From assembly GCF_028201475.1 (NCBI RefSeq), contig NZ_CP116383.1:1488001-1552000 (forward strand): DNA of 64,000 nucleotides. Reading direction: 5' to 3'. Below, piece after piece: positions 7,658 to 16,270 of the stretch (position 1 is its first letter; each line of letters begins with the position of its first letter). The position numbers were made by a program, and so were the translations under genes. Source of the stretch: Vibrio sp. SCSIO 43137. Its GTDB lineage: Bacteria > Pseudomonadota > Gammaproteobacteria > Enterobacterales > Vibrionaceae. A model generated the notes under the pieces. The model worked only from the letters and a program-made list of their open reading frames with translations, made no database searches and had not been told where the DNA came from.

Positions 7658-8902
7658 ATGACAGAGCTAAATATAGACTCTTCTTATGGCGTTATCATTG
7701 TTCAGGATATGAAAGCCGTTAGTGTTGATGAAAATTATGCAAAAATCTATGGATACCGCACCCCGGAAGAGCTACTTTCCAGCATAGATAGCTTTCTTGA
7801 CCTGATTGACCCTTCGTGGCATGACATTGCCCGTCAGAACTACAATGACATTATTTCCGGCCAGACAGTACCCCGTGGCCACACCTTTAAAAATGTCGAT
7901 CCTAACGGACGTGAGTTTACCGTTTTTACCATAGATCACCTTATAGAGTGGCAGGGCAGACCTGCTCTTCAGGTAACTGTCATGGATCTGACCATGGTGG
8001 AAGAGGCTAACCGGCGTTTACGGGAAAGTGATCTTAAATATAAGCGCCTGATTACCCGCTCTGGTCAGGGCATTCTGGTACACCGTAACTTTAAACCTCT
8101 GATGGTAAATGAGTCATGGGTTAAAATGATGCGTGCCGAATCCATTGAAGCCGTGATGAACAAAGATTCAGTACTGGATGTTGTTGAGCCTGAAAGCCGT
8201 CAGACGGCAATAGAGCGCAACCAAAGCAAGCTGTCAGGAGAAACCGTCGAAAGTGAGAGCAATGTGTTTGCCAATATCTGTTATGACGGCACTAAACGTT
8301 ACTTTAATGTCTATGACAACCTGATTGAGTGGGATAATGAACCTGCTATTCAGGTGGTTCTGGAAGATGTTACTGAAAAGGTAATGCTGGAAAAAGAGCT
8401 GGCCTACAAAGCCAGCCATGACCAACTGACGGACCTTCTTAACCGTTTTTCTGTTTATGAGTGGCTGAAGGAACAGCAGGCGACGGCAGAGACCATGAGT
8501 TGTATGTTGATGGATATCGATGATTTTAAAAAGATTAATGATACCCATGGCCATATGGCAGGTGATAACGTTATCGGCACTTTCGCATCCATTATCAAAT
8601 CTATAGTTGAAGGCAAAGGTGTAGCCGGACGCTGGGGCGGAGAAGAGTTTATCGTTTTTCTGCCGGATGCCAGTGAAGGTGACAGCCGTAAGCTGGCTGA
8701 AAAGCTGTGCAAATCATTTAACGAGATTATTTTTGAAACTGCTGACAGCCAGTTTAATGTCAGCGTTAGTATCGGTTTTAGTTATTCAGATGGAAGCTAT
8801 TCTGTTGGCAAAAAGGGTAAAGACATAGAGAGCCTGATTAGAGATGCCGATGATCGGCTGTATCAGGCTAAGTCACAGGGTAAGAATCGGGTGGTTGGTT
8901 AG
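7658..8902 (+). CDS. PAS-PAS-GGDEF diguanylate cyclase
   Basis: Predicted cytosolic diguanylate cyclase, 414 residues. Two PAS-like domains (about 1-115 and 120-245) are followed by a GGDEF domain with motif GGEEF at 327-331. Each PAS has an ENYAKIYGY- or NESWVKMMR-type helix and ends in a DLT/DVTE linker, which is the usual signal-transmission hinge to GGDEF. The inhibitory RxxD site is missing (EGKGV in its place). The ATG at 7658 has AAGG six bases upstream and is preferred; an upstream in-frame codon at 7595 lacks this. It stands alone, 150 bases before the EAL gene on the same strand. Confidence 0.88.
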   Translation: MTELNIDSSYGVIIVQDMKAVSVDENYAKIYGYRTPEELLSSIDSFLDLIDPSWHDIARQNYNDIISGQTVPRGHTFKNVDPNGREFTVFTIDHLIEWQGRPALQVTVMDLTMVEEANRRLRESDLKYKRLITRSGQGILVHRNFKPLMVNESWVKMMRAESIEAVMNKDSVLDVVEPESRQTAIERNQSKLSGETVESESNVFANICYDGTKRYFNVYDNLIEWDNEPAIQVVLEDVTEKVMLEKELAYKASHDQLTDLLNRFSVYEWLKEQQATAETMSCMLMDIDDFKKINDTHGHMAGDNVIGTFASIIKSIVEGKGVAGRWGGEEFIVFLPDASEGDSRKLAEKLCKSFNEIIFETADSQFNVSVSIGFSYSDGSYSVGKKGKDIESLIRDADDRLYQAKSQGKNRVVG

Positions 8903-9055
8903 GCAGAGCTGTAATCAGATCATCAGGTTATACACTCTTCAGTAGCGTATCAAAATTAAGACAAGTACAAACCGAGCCTCTGCTTAGTCGACAAAATGCA
9001 TATCGTGAATTATACGTTTAGTTAACCCAATTAAACGTCATTCGCAGATAGGCTT

Positions 9056-10228
9056 ATGAAAATAATAATAATTGAAACAGAGCAACTGACACGACAACTT
9101 ATCCAGAATTGTATCGGAACTCAAGCCTATAGCCTCTCTTCCTTTTCGTCTGTTTATGAAGCACTGGATTACGTCCGTCAGCAGACATCTCCTTTTATCC
9201 TTTTAAGTGAAATCATCAGCTCAAGAGACTTTGATCTGGCCAATATGTATATGATTCTTCAGATGAAGAATTTCAGGGGTATCTTATTTCTCAGCCAATA
9301 CAGTGATGACATTATTTCTACTGCAAAGCTGATTGCTAATGATCTGGGCTTCAATAATATAGATGGTCTGACGCTGCCTGCTGAAAATCAGGCGATACGA
9401 AATAAGATTTCTAAAATCGTTGAGCTGGATAAGATTGTCTGTATGACGCCGGACTACAGGGAACCTCTGTCCAGAAACCACATACTTGCTGCTCTTGATA
9501 ATGACAGCTACGAACCTTTCTTTCAGGCTCAGGTCAGTTCTGATTCAAGGCAAGTAACAGGGTTTGAGCTGCTCGCCCGCCTTTCATGTAACGGTATGAT
9601 TTATCTGCCTTCAGAATTCATTGGTGTACTGGTGCAGGCTGAGAAGATATCGGACTTTACCTGCAAGTTACTTAAAAAGTCTCTGCGACTGTTGCGGGTT
9701 GTAGATGCTTTTGACGGTAATCTCTCGGTTAATGTTGATTACCAGTCGTTGAGTGAGCAGGACTTTGCCGGACGTCTGTTAGATATAGTGAGACGTTTCA
9801 ATTTCCCGGTAGAGAGGCTGACCATTGAAATAACTGAAAACAGCCCGGTCATCAATATCTTTGTTATGCATAACTTAAATGAGTTCAGAATCGCCGGTTG
9901 TAGCCTGTCGATTGACGATTTTGGTACCCAGAACTCAGGGTTTACTGAGCTGCTTAAATTACCCTTCTCAGAACTGAAAATTGACCGAAGTTTTGTCTGT
10001 GATCTTAAAGATTCGTCACGCGCCTATAAGGTGGTTAAAGCTTTGGTTGCTGTTGCTGACTCTCTCGATTGTAGGGTAGTAGCAGAAGGGGTAGAAACTG
10101 AACATCAGGCCGATATGCTGCGCGAATTGGGTGTTGGCTTTCAGCAGGGGTATCTTTATAGCAAGCCTCAGCCTATTGTTGATATCTCGAATCAGGCTCT
10201 GTCTGAGCCGTTAAAAGTACTAAACTAG
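9056..10228 (+). CDS. EAL-domain protein with pseudo-receiver N-terminus
   Basis: Probable c-di-GMP phosphodiesterase, 390 residues. The first ~125 residues have a receiver-like alternation of strands and helices starting MKIIIIETEQLTRQ, but the site where the phosphoacceptor aspartate should stand reads LLSEII, so it is unlikely to be phosphorylated. The EAL domain (about 145-385) has ELL in place of EAL (E171 kept), the metal-binding NVD and EITEN motifs, IDDFGTQ, LKIDRSFV, AEGVE and GFQQGYLY. The metal and catalytic residues thus look kept, although DDFGTQNS differs from the more usual DDFGTGYS. It follows a diguanylate cyclase, so the pair may set a local c-di-GMP level. Confidence 0.82.
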   Translation: MKIIIIETEQLTRQLIQNCIGTQAYSLSSFSSVYEALDYVRQQTSPFILLSEIISSRDFDLANMYMILQMKNFRGILFLSQYSDDIISTAKLIANDLGFNNIDGLTLPAENQAIRNKISKIVELDKIVCMTPDYREPLSRNHILAALDNDSYEPFFQAQVSSDSRQVTGFELLARLSCNGMIYLPSEFIGVLVQAEKISDFTCKLLKKSLRLLRVVDAFDGNLSVNVDYQSLSEQDFAGRLLDIVRRFNFPVERLTIEITENSPVINIFVMHNLNEFRIAGCSLSIDDFGTQNSGFTELLKLPFSELKIDRSFVCDLKDSSRAYKVVKALVAVADSLDCRVVAEGVETEHQADMLRELGVGFQQGYLYSKPQPIVDISNQALSEPLKVLN

Positions 10229-10867
10229 CATAACTTTAAATTCTGCTTATCGAGTTCATTTAGCTATATATTCACTGGTAGGAGTTGTTAAATCGGGACT
10301 CTTTTCTGTAAGGCGCAAATTATATTTTGCTAAGATTTATACACACTTCATTAACCTATTAATTCTGTACCAGTTGGTTATTTTATCAAACCATAATAAA
10401 GCTTAAACTAATATTGGTGACCAAAATATAAACATATTAGCAAAAGATGATGATGTGACCTAAATCTCATTTCGAGTCAAAACTCTAATTTGCAATAAAT
10501 AATCCCGTTTTATGGAAAATGTGACCTAATAAGTCATTTATATATCTGGTTTGGTCAAATTTTAACTGACTCATTCTCAAGGCAAACGTTTGCCTTGTGG
10601 TTTTTGTCCGTATCATATTGATATATATGATAAATAAAGAAGTTGAATAAAACGTTCAGTACTATTTGTTTAAATTTGTGAACTGTGAAGTTTGCCTTTT
10701 AAATTAGGGGCTTCTAATTTTATTTTGTGGTCTGAACAGTAATTTTTGTATAACAAATATATTTACAATAATTATCAATTGTTGGATGGTGTAACTATAT
10801 AAGCAGTAGGTTGCTTGACGAATGAAATAAGTCGTACTAAGAGAAAATAAATTTTGGAGAAGGCCCT
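10229..10867. other. AT-rich intergenic region before the T6SS locus
   Basis: About 640 bases without a supportable gene. It holds a 20-bp palindrome (separate entry), an AT-rich hairpin at 10701-10720 (AAATTAG, loop GGGCTT, CTAATTT), and long A/T stretches typical of promoter regions. No clear sigma-54 promoter was seen. A TATTGATA half-site with a poorer second half near 10617-10637 faintly resembles the Vibrio LuxR/HapR consensus. The T6SS promoter is probably in this stretch. Confidence 0.5.
10578..10597. promoter_or_regulatory. 20-bp perfect palindrome, possible operator
   Basis: CAAGGCAAACGTTTGCCTTG is its own reverse complement. With no loop it is a better candidate for binding a dimeric regulator than for a terminator, although a T-rich run follows shortly after. 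It lies 270 bases upstream of the first gene of the T6SS locus. Confidence 0.5.
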
Positions 10868-12169
10868 ATGCAATTTAAAGTTTATAAGCGTCGCATAAAA
10901 GATAAATTTTACGGCAAAACGACGGACACAGCCGTGGGCGTTCAGAGTATCGAAATGGCCGATGCGCGAATGGGAGCCATGTATATGCTGGCTAAAACTG
11001 ACTACCATAAGTTACCGGCGTTTTCAGCTTCCCATCTGTTCGATAACTTTGTTGTCGGTTCAGAGCCTCTTTCCGATTTAAAAAGCATCTCTATGTCTAT
11101 TATCGATAAAACGGGTGCCGCTTCTAAAACCAAAGCACTGATTGAGAAAAGCAATGCAGGTAAGAAGCTTGTTGAGACAGTTTCTGTTGTAGGCGAAGCA
11201 ACCTCTGCCGTTATTCAAAAGATTAAAACTTACATCTCTGAGTTTTTCAGAGGGTTAGTAGAAAAAGCTAAGCTGGTTTATGGCGATGTGCTGGAAGATT
11301 TAGGCTGGTTTGCTGAGTATGCAGGCTGGATGGTGGCAGAGTTTGCCGGCAACCTTTCAAATCTTATTCCGGGTTGGGGTTATGTGCAGAGTGCAGTAGA
11401 CCTCTATTCTGGTGTTAAACAAGCCATCTTTAAATCAAAAGATCTTATTACTCAGATGTATGCGGGACGTGGTGTAGAGCTTCTTGGCGGACATCCGAGC
11501 ATTATTGCCAATGCACTGGCGCGTCACTCAGCAGTTGGTCTGATGGGTGGACTAAAAACCACCGCAGTGGCAGCAACCAAAATTGGCTTAGAAGCCGCAG
11601 GTGATGCCTTCGCCGGTGTCGGTACTCTGGTTAGTGCCCTGTCGGGTATGTTGGAGCGGGTAGTGGCTTTCTTCGACTGCATGATTCAGCGCAGCCTGGT
11701 ACGTAAAGTTCTGAAAAAAGCACGCAAAGAGTGGGATAACCGTAGTTCTTCAACCAGCATGCTGAACGACCATAAAACTTTCTCAGAATGGTTCCAGAGT
11801 GCGGTAGTGACTACACCAATTATTGCGGCACTGGTCATGGGTTCAGGCTTTGTTGCTCACCCGATGAAGTTCCTTTCTCTGCTGAGCAGTACAGAGATCG
11901 CCAGTCAGGCAGAATATGATAAAGGCGTCAATTATATAGAAAAATTGAAAGATTTATCCGCTTCGTACGTTCAAGAATATGCAGACGGGTATAACGTTGA
12001 GTTTCGCAGCGAGGATGGCATTGTTGCCGCCCGCTTAGCTGAGCTGCACACAGGTAAGGGTGTTTTGCATGGTGAAGAGTTTGTGGTTGAGTCAGTCACC
12101 AGAAACGGACTGGGCGCCATTGCTAAAACAGCAACTGCCTTTGTAACCCATAAAGAAACTACCGTTTAA
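10868..12169 (+). CDS. Unrecognised protein at the head of the T6SS operon
   Basis: I do not recognise this 433-residue protein. It has no signal peptide. The N-terminus is basic (MQFKVYKRRIKDKFYGK). The centre is rich in Gly and Ala with amphipathic or hydrophobic helices, for example LGWFAEYAGWMVAEF (about 150-165), LVSALSGMLERVVAFF near 265, and a clear hydrophobic stretch VVTTPIIAALVMGSGFVAH near 315-335. It has GGAG in its ribosome-binding site and ends 24 bases before tssA on the same strand, so it is very likely part of the T6SS operon. It might be a structural accessory or a membrane-active cargo; nothing in the sequence decides this, and no obvious immunity gene is beside it. Confidence 0.75.
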   Translation: MQFKVYKRRIKDKFYGKTTDTAVGVQSIEMADARMGAMYMLAKTDYHKLPAFSASHLFDNFVVGSEPLSDLKSISMSIIDKTGAASKTKALIEKSNAGKKLVETVSVVGEATSAVIQKIKTYISEFFRGLVEKAKLVYGDVLEDLGWFAEYAGWMVAEFAGNLSNLIPGWGYVQSAVDLYSGVKQAIFKSKDLITQMYAGRGVELLGGHPSIIANALARHSAVGLMGGLKTTAVAATKIGLEAAGDAFAGVGTLVSALSGMLERVVAFFDCMIQRSLVRKVLKKARKEWDNRSSSTSMLNDHKTFSEWFQSAVVTTPIIAALVMGSGFVAHPMKFLSLLSSTEIASQAEYDKGVNYIEKLKDLSASYVQEYADGYNVEFRSEDGIVAARLAELHTGKGVLHGEEFVVESVTRNGLGAIAKTATAFVTHKETTV

Positions 12170-12193
12170 TAATTAAATCAGGTGAATTAAAAC

Positions 12194-13600
12194 TTGTTAT
12201 TTGCCAAACAAAATATTGAACAGCTTCTGGCTCCCATCTCTGATGAAGCTATATGTGGTGTCTACCTGAAGGGGGACAGAAGCCTGTATCGCCCGCTGAG
12301 GAACGAGTTTAATGTGGCGTTAACGTCGCTGAGAAAACTGACTCAGAATCCCGATGCGAGCGAGCTTGAAGCGTTACACGAAGAGAACATCAATAACTGG
12401 TCTGCTATTTCTGCCAGCCTGATGAAGACCTTTAGCAGCCAGTCGCGTGATGTAGAGCTGATTGGCTGGATGCTGGCATCGCAGATTATTCTGGATACCA
12501 GTATGAAGAGCTTCTCTGTCACCCTTGACTGGTTCAGCCAGCTGGCAGAATCGAGCTGGGATGCCCTTCATCCGATATTGCCGGAGAAGAAGCTTAAATC
12601 CGAGACGGAGAAAGGGCGACAGGATGAGCGTTGCGAAGCGCAGCTGAATGCGTTTACTCAACTGCTGGGTGAGAATGAAGAGAGTAGCCTGCTGTATGCG
12701 CCCATCCTGATGATGCCGATAGTGGGGCAAATCACCTTTTATCAGTACCAGAGTGCAGAGAAAAGAGGTGAGCTTAGTGTTCTGAGGCAACAGGCAACCA
12801 GAGAGGCTCAGAGTGCACGGGAAGAGATCCTTGCCTTACTTGCCAATATAGCGGCTGCTGAGACTGGCCTCGAACACTTGGTACAGGTGACCAAACGCAA
12901 GGCGATGGAGCACGGCGTCAACCCGCCAAACTTCCGCTCTGTACAGTCGTTGTTGGATAAAGTCAAAGGCGCGGTGACGCAACTGACTGGCTTAAGGCTG
13001 GCAGAGAAAAGCGAACCAGCCCCGGCAGTTGCAGAAGCGCAAGCGGAGCAAGTAACGGCCAGCTCGCCGGAAAGTGTCAGTGCTGATGCGGTTCAGGCAC
13101 CGGTTGACCAGCAGAGTGAAGATCAGTCTGGTTATTCTCAACAGCAACTAACGGTTAATAATATGCGTTCATTGTCGGAAGTGGCTAATACAAACAGTAT
13201 GAACCGGGATAAAGCGTTTCATCAGCTGCGTGAGCTGGCGGAGTTCTTCCGGGTCAGTGAACCTCATAGCCCGGTATCATTTTTAATTGAAAAGGCGATT
13301 CGTTGGGGCTATATGCCGCTGCCGGATCTGCTCAATGAAATGATGGCAGAAAAGCAGGGAGATACAGATTTGATCTTCAGCCTTGCCGGCTTAGATCAAA
13401 CAGAACAGACAGTGTTACCGGACGTTGCCGGTTACGCTATCAGTCAAAAGAATGAGTTTGCCCCGGCTTCCGGTGCGAACCACAATCATCCGGGTTCGGG
13501 GATGTCAAAACAGTCAGCAGAACAGCCTGCTGATACAGAACCAAAACAACAAAGTGAAACCAAGAAAGCGTCCGGCTCATCATCGAGTTTGCGCTGGTAA
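12194..13600 (+). CDS. tssA: T6SS protein TssA (VasJ/ImpA type)
   Basis: TssA caps the growing sheath at the baseplate end or distal end during T6SS assembly. The 468-residue product has an ImpA_N domain (about 1-120; ISDEAICGVYLKGD, then LIGWMLASQIILDTS). A variable Glu/Ala/Gln-rich linker follows (about 275-330). The C-terminal domain has AFHQLRELAEFFRVSEPHSPVSFLIEKAIRWGYMPL, a VasJ-type signature described here in parts: the EPHSPV and MPL motifs are diagnostic. It starts with TTG at 12194 after AGGTG. A low-complexity tail rich in Ser, Gln and Lys ends the protein. It lies in the operon between the unknown gene and hcp. Confidence 0.85.
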   Translation: MLFAKQNIEQLLAPISDEAICGVYLKGDRSLYRPLRNEFNVALTSLRKLTQNPDASELEALHEENINNWSAISASLMKTFSSQSRDVELIGWMLASQIILDTSMKSFSVTLDWFSQLAESSWDALHPILPEKKLKSETEKGRQDERCEAQLNAFTQLLGENEESSLLYAPILMMPIVGQITFYQYQSAEKRGELSVLRQQATREAQSAREEILALLANIAAAETGLEHLVQVTKRKAMEHGVNPPNFRSVQSLLDKVKGAVTQLTGLRLAEKSEPAPAVAEAQAEQVTASSPESVSADAVQAPVDQQSEDQSGYSQQQLTVNNMRSLSEVANTNSMNRDKAFHQLRELAEFFRVSEPHSPVSFLIEKAIRWGYMPLPDLLNEMMAEKQGDTDLIFSLAGLDQTEQTVLPDVAGYAISQKNEFAPASGANHNHPGSGMSKQSAEQPADTEPKQQSETKKASGSSSSLRW

Positions 13601-13631
13601 TTTTTCAACAATTAAAAGAGAGTAGATCATT

Positions 13632-14150
13632 ATGGCAAGTATTTATATGCGTATTGACGGTGTTGATGTTAAAGGCGGTGCTACGGTTGAGGGCCTGGAA
13701 GGTACAGGTTGGTTTGCACTAAGCTCCTATAGCTGGGGTGGTGTACGTAACGTAGCAATGGACATCGGTAACGGCAACAATGCTGACTCAGGCATGGTTG
13801 CAATGAGCGAAGTAAACATCTCTAAGCAAGTAGATGGTGCTTCTGAAGACCTATTATCTTTCCTGTTCAACCCGGGCAAAGAAGGTAAGACAGTTGAGAT
13901 TGCATTTACTAAGCCTGAACCAACAGGACAGGGTGCAATTGTTTACTTCCAGATTAAACTAACTAATGCACGTCTTGTATCTTATAACGTAAGTGGTTCT
14001 GACGGTGCTCAGCCATACGAAAGTGTTGCACTTTCTTATGTTGAGATTTCTCAGAAGCACAACTACGAACTGGAAGGCGGTGAAATGAAAGATGGCGGTA
14101 TTGTGACGTATAACGTTCCACAAGCTAAGCTGTTATCTGGCGCTAAGTAA
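13632..14150 (+). CDS. hcp: T6SS tube protein Hcp (TssD)
   Basis: Hcp forms hexameric rings that stack into the secreted inner tube. The 172-residue sequence starts MASIYMRIDGVDVKGGAT and shows the usual IxGVxGE-like opening, the SYSWGGVRN block, an AMSEVNISKQVDGAS segment, and the closing beta strands with YESVALSYVEISQKH. No C-terminal toxin extension is present. GAGAG lies upstream of the ATG. A strong hairpin follows directly, so hcp message may be kept at a higher level than the downstream genes. Confidence 0.95.
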   Translation: MASIYMRIDGVDVKGGATVEGLEGTGWFALSSYSWGGVRNVAMDIGNGNNADSGMVAMSEVNISKQVDGASEDLLSFLFNPGKEGKTVEIAFTKPEPTGQGAIVYFQIKLTNARLVSYNVSGSDGAQPYESVALSYVEISQKHNYELEGGEMKDGGIVTYNVPQAKLLSGAK

Positions 14151-14167
14151 CAAAAAAGACGAGAATA

Positions 14168-14196
14168 AAAGCCCCGGGCAGTCTGTCCGGGGCTTT
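14168..14196 (+). terminator. Attenuator-type hairpin after hcp
   Basis: A 10-bp perfect stem (AAAGCCCCGG and CCGGGGCTTT) with a 9-base loop sits 18 bases after the hcp stop codon. The T-run is short (TTT then GATC), so it probably terminates only part of the transcripts and protects the hcp 3' end, giving more Hcp than TssB/C. Confidence 0.75.
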
Positions 14197-14231
14197 GATC
14201 AGTTAAAAATCATAACAATTAGGAAATTGTC

Positions 14232-14738
14232 ATGGCATTAAATTCACAACATAAACGTGTAAGCAAAAACAGAGTAAGTATTACTTATGACGTTGAAACA
14301 AACGGAGCTGTAGAAACTAAAGAGCTGCCGTTTGTCGTCGGTGTCATTGGTGATTTCTCCGGCCACAAACCAGAAGACCAGAAAACTGACCTCGATGAGC
14401 GTGAGTTTACCGGCGTAGACAAAGATAATTTTGATTCAGTAATGGGGCAGATTGGCCCTCAGCTCTCTTATAAGGTTGACAACAAACTTGCTGACGATGA
14501 CAGCCAGTTTGAAGTAAATCTCTCTTTTAACTCGATGAAAGATTTTCACCCGGAGAGCGTGGTTGAGCAGATTGACCCGCTTAAACAACTGGTTGAGACC
14601 CGTAATCAGCTTAAGGTTCTGCTAAGCAAAGCAGATCGTTCACGCGATCTGGAAAAACTATTGAAAGAAGTACTGCAGAGCACAGAAGCGATTCAGGGAC
14701 TGGCAGAAGAACTGGGCGTTGGTAAAGGAGAAGAGTAA
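14232..14738 (+). CDS. tssB: T6SS contractile sheath small subunit TssB
   Basis: TssB (VipA) pairs with TssC to build the cytoplasmic contractile sheath. The 168-residue product has the family layout: HKRVSKNRVSITYDVETNG, then LPFVVGVIGDFSG, then DLDEREFTGVDKDNFDSVM and a C-terminal helix with LVETRNQLKVLLSKADRS. A ribosome-binding AGGA precedes the ATG. The stop codon overlaps the tssC start (TAATG), the usual coupling for equal production of the two subunits. Confidence 0.95.
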   Translation: MALNSQHKRVSKNRVSITYDVETNGAVETKELPFVVGVIGDFSGHKPEDQKTDLDEREFTGVDKDNFDSVMGQIGPQLSYKVDNKLADDDSQFEVNLSFNSMKDFHPESVVEQIDPLKQLVETRNQLKVLLSKADRSRDLEKLLKEVLQSTEAIQGLAEELGVGKGEE

Positions 14739-16219
14739 TGTCGACTGAACAGCAAAACAGCCCTGAACAAGGGCAAGAAACAGTAGAACAGCAGAGCATT
14801 CTGGAAAGAGCGATAACCGCTACGGCGCAGACGCCGGTTGATACCACTAAAGAACTGCTGGGTATTCTTACTTCTCAGGCGCTGGAAGGTACAGTGACCT
14901 GGGATAAAAACCTGACCCTGACCATTGAGAAAGCGATTAAATCTCTTGACGCTAAGATTTCTGAGCAGCTGTCAGATGTAATGCGAAATGATGACTTCCA
15001 GAAGCTGGAAGGCACATGGCTTGGCCTGCAGAAGCTGGTTAAAAACAGCGAGCTGGGTCCGGATCTTAAAATCAAACTGGCTGACTACACCAAAGATGAG
15101 CTGTTAGAGCAGTTTGAAGATGCACCTGCCATTGACCGCAGCCGTTTCTTTACCATGGTGTATCAGGAAGAGTTCGGTACAGCCGGTGGCCAGCCATACG
15201 GTGCGCTGATTGGTGACTACGAGTTTGGCTACGGTGACGAAGACGTCGCACTGCTTCGCTATATGGGTGAAGTGGCTTCAGCATCTCACTCTCCGTTTGT
15301 TGCGGCGGCAGATGCCAGCATGTTTGACTTCAACTCATTCGGTACATTTGCCGATGGCAAACCTGTCGCGGCAGGCTTTGACTCACCAGCTTACGCAAGC
15401 TGGAATGCATTCCGTGCCAGTGATGACTCCCGCTATGTGGCACTGACTCTGCCTAAAACCATGGCTCGCCTGCCATACGGCGCAGACACGGTACCTGTGA
15501 AATCGTTCGATTTTGAAGAGCTGCCGACTAAAGCCAACGGTAACAAAGAAGTGAACTCAGACAGTGATTTTGTCTGGAGTAACGCGGCCTATGATTACGG
15601 TTTGCTGATGACTCAGGCATACACTCAGTTTGGCTGGTGTACAGCAATTCGTGGTGCCGAGAATGGTGGTAAAGTTGAGAACCTGCCAAACTTTACTTAT
15701 CAGTCTGATGCTGGTGATCTGCTTCAGCAGTGCCCGACAGAAGTTAACCTGACAGATGAGCGTGAAAAAGAGCTGAGTGATCTTGGCTTCCTGCCACTGG
15801 TTCACTATAAAAACAGTAACTACGCTGTTTTCCTTGGTGCACAAACCGCACATAAGCCTAAGACTTATACCGATCCTGATGCAACGGCTAACGCTGCAAT
15901 TTCTGCGCGCCTGCCATATACAATGGCAAGTAGCCGTATCGCTCAGTATCTGAAAGTAATGGGTCGTGACCGTATCGGTTCAAACCTTGAGCCGGCTGAT
16001 GTTGAAAAGGATCTGAATACCTGGATTCATCAGTACGTTAACCCGAATGCCATCGGCAACGAAGCGAAAGCCAGACACCCGCTGGTTGAAGCGAAAGTAA
16101 CTGTTGAAGAGCAGGCCGGTCGTCCGGGCGCTTACTCTGCGGTTGCTTACCTGCGTCCATGGCTGCAGATGGAGGAGTTGACGACTTCACTGCGTATGGT
16201 TGCAAACATACCTGGTTAA
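14738..16219 (+). CDS. tssC: T6SS contractile sheath large subunit TssC
   Basis: TssC (VipB) is the large sheath subunit. The 493-residue protein has the expected markers: a helical N-terminus, LSDVMRNDDFQKLEGTWLGL, FFTMVYQEEFGTAGGQPYGAL, LPKTMARLPYG (near 235) and LTDEREKELSDLGFLPLVHYKNS with a C-terminal domain for sheath contacts and ClpV recycling. It is translationally coupled to tssB. A second, shorter tssC-like gene follows after a stable hairpin. Confidence 0.95.
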   Translation: MSTEQQNSPEQGQETVEQQSILERAITATAQTPVDTTKELLGILTSQALEGTVTWDKNLTLTIEKAIKSLDAKISEQLSDVMRNDDFQKLEGTWLGLQKLVKNSELGPDLKIKLADYTKDELLEQFEDAPAIDRSRFFTMVYQEEFGTAGGQPYGALIGDYEFGYGDEDVALLRYMGEVASASHSPFVAAADASMFDFNSFGTFADGKPVAAGFDSPAYASWNAFRASDDSRYVALTLPKTMARLPYGADTVPVKSFDFEELPTKANGNKEVNSDSDFVWSNAAYDYGLLMTQAYTQFGWCTAIRGAENGGKVENLPNFTYQSDAGDLLQQCPTEVNLTDEREKELSDLGFLPLVHYKNSNYAVFLGAQTAHKPKTYTDPDATANAAISARLPYTMASSRIAQYLKVMGRDRIGSNLEPADVEKDLNTWIHQYVNPNAIGNEAKARHPLVEAKVTVEEQAGRPGAYSAVAYLRPWLQMEELTTSLRMVANIPG

Positions 16220-16225
16220 CCGCCA

Positions 16226-16251
16226 TATTCAGGGGCGAAAGCCCCTGAATA
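16226..16251 (+). other. GNRA-tetraloop hairpin between tssC and the second tssC-like gene
   Basis: An 11-bp perfect stem (TATTCAGGGGC and GCCCCTGAATA) is closed by a GAAA loop, one of the most stable RNA hairpins. There is no T-run, so it is more likely a 3'-end stabiliser or processing block that separates sheath gene expression from baseplate gene expression. It begins 7 bases after the tssC stop. Confidence 0.75.
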
Positions 16252-16270
16252 GCTTTGAATTGGAATTTGT

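Noticed and set aside
10610..10640. LuxR/HapR binding site upstream of the T6SS operon
   Set aside because: One half-site is good, the other poor and wrongly spaced; not strong enough to call.
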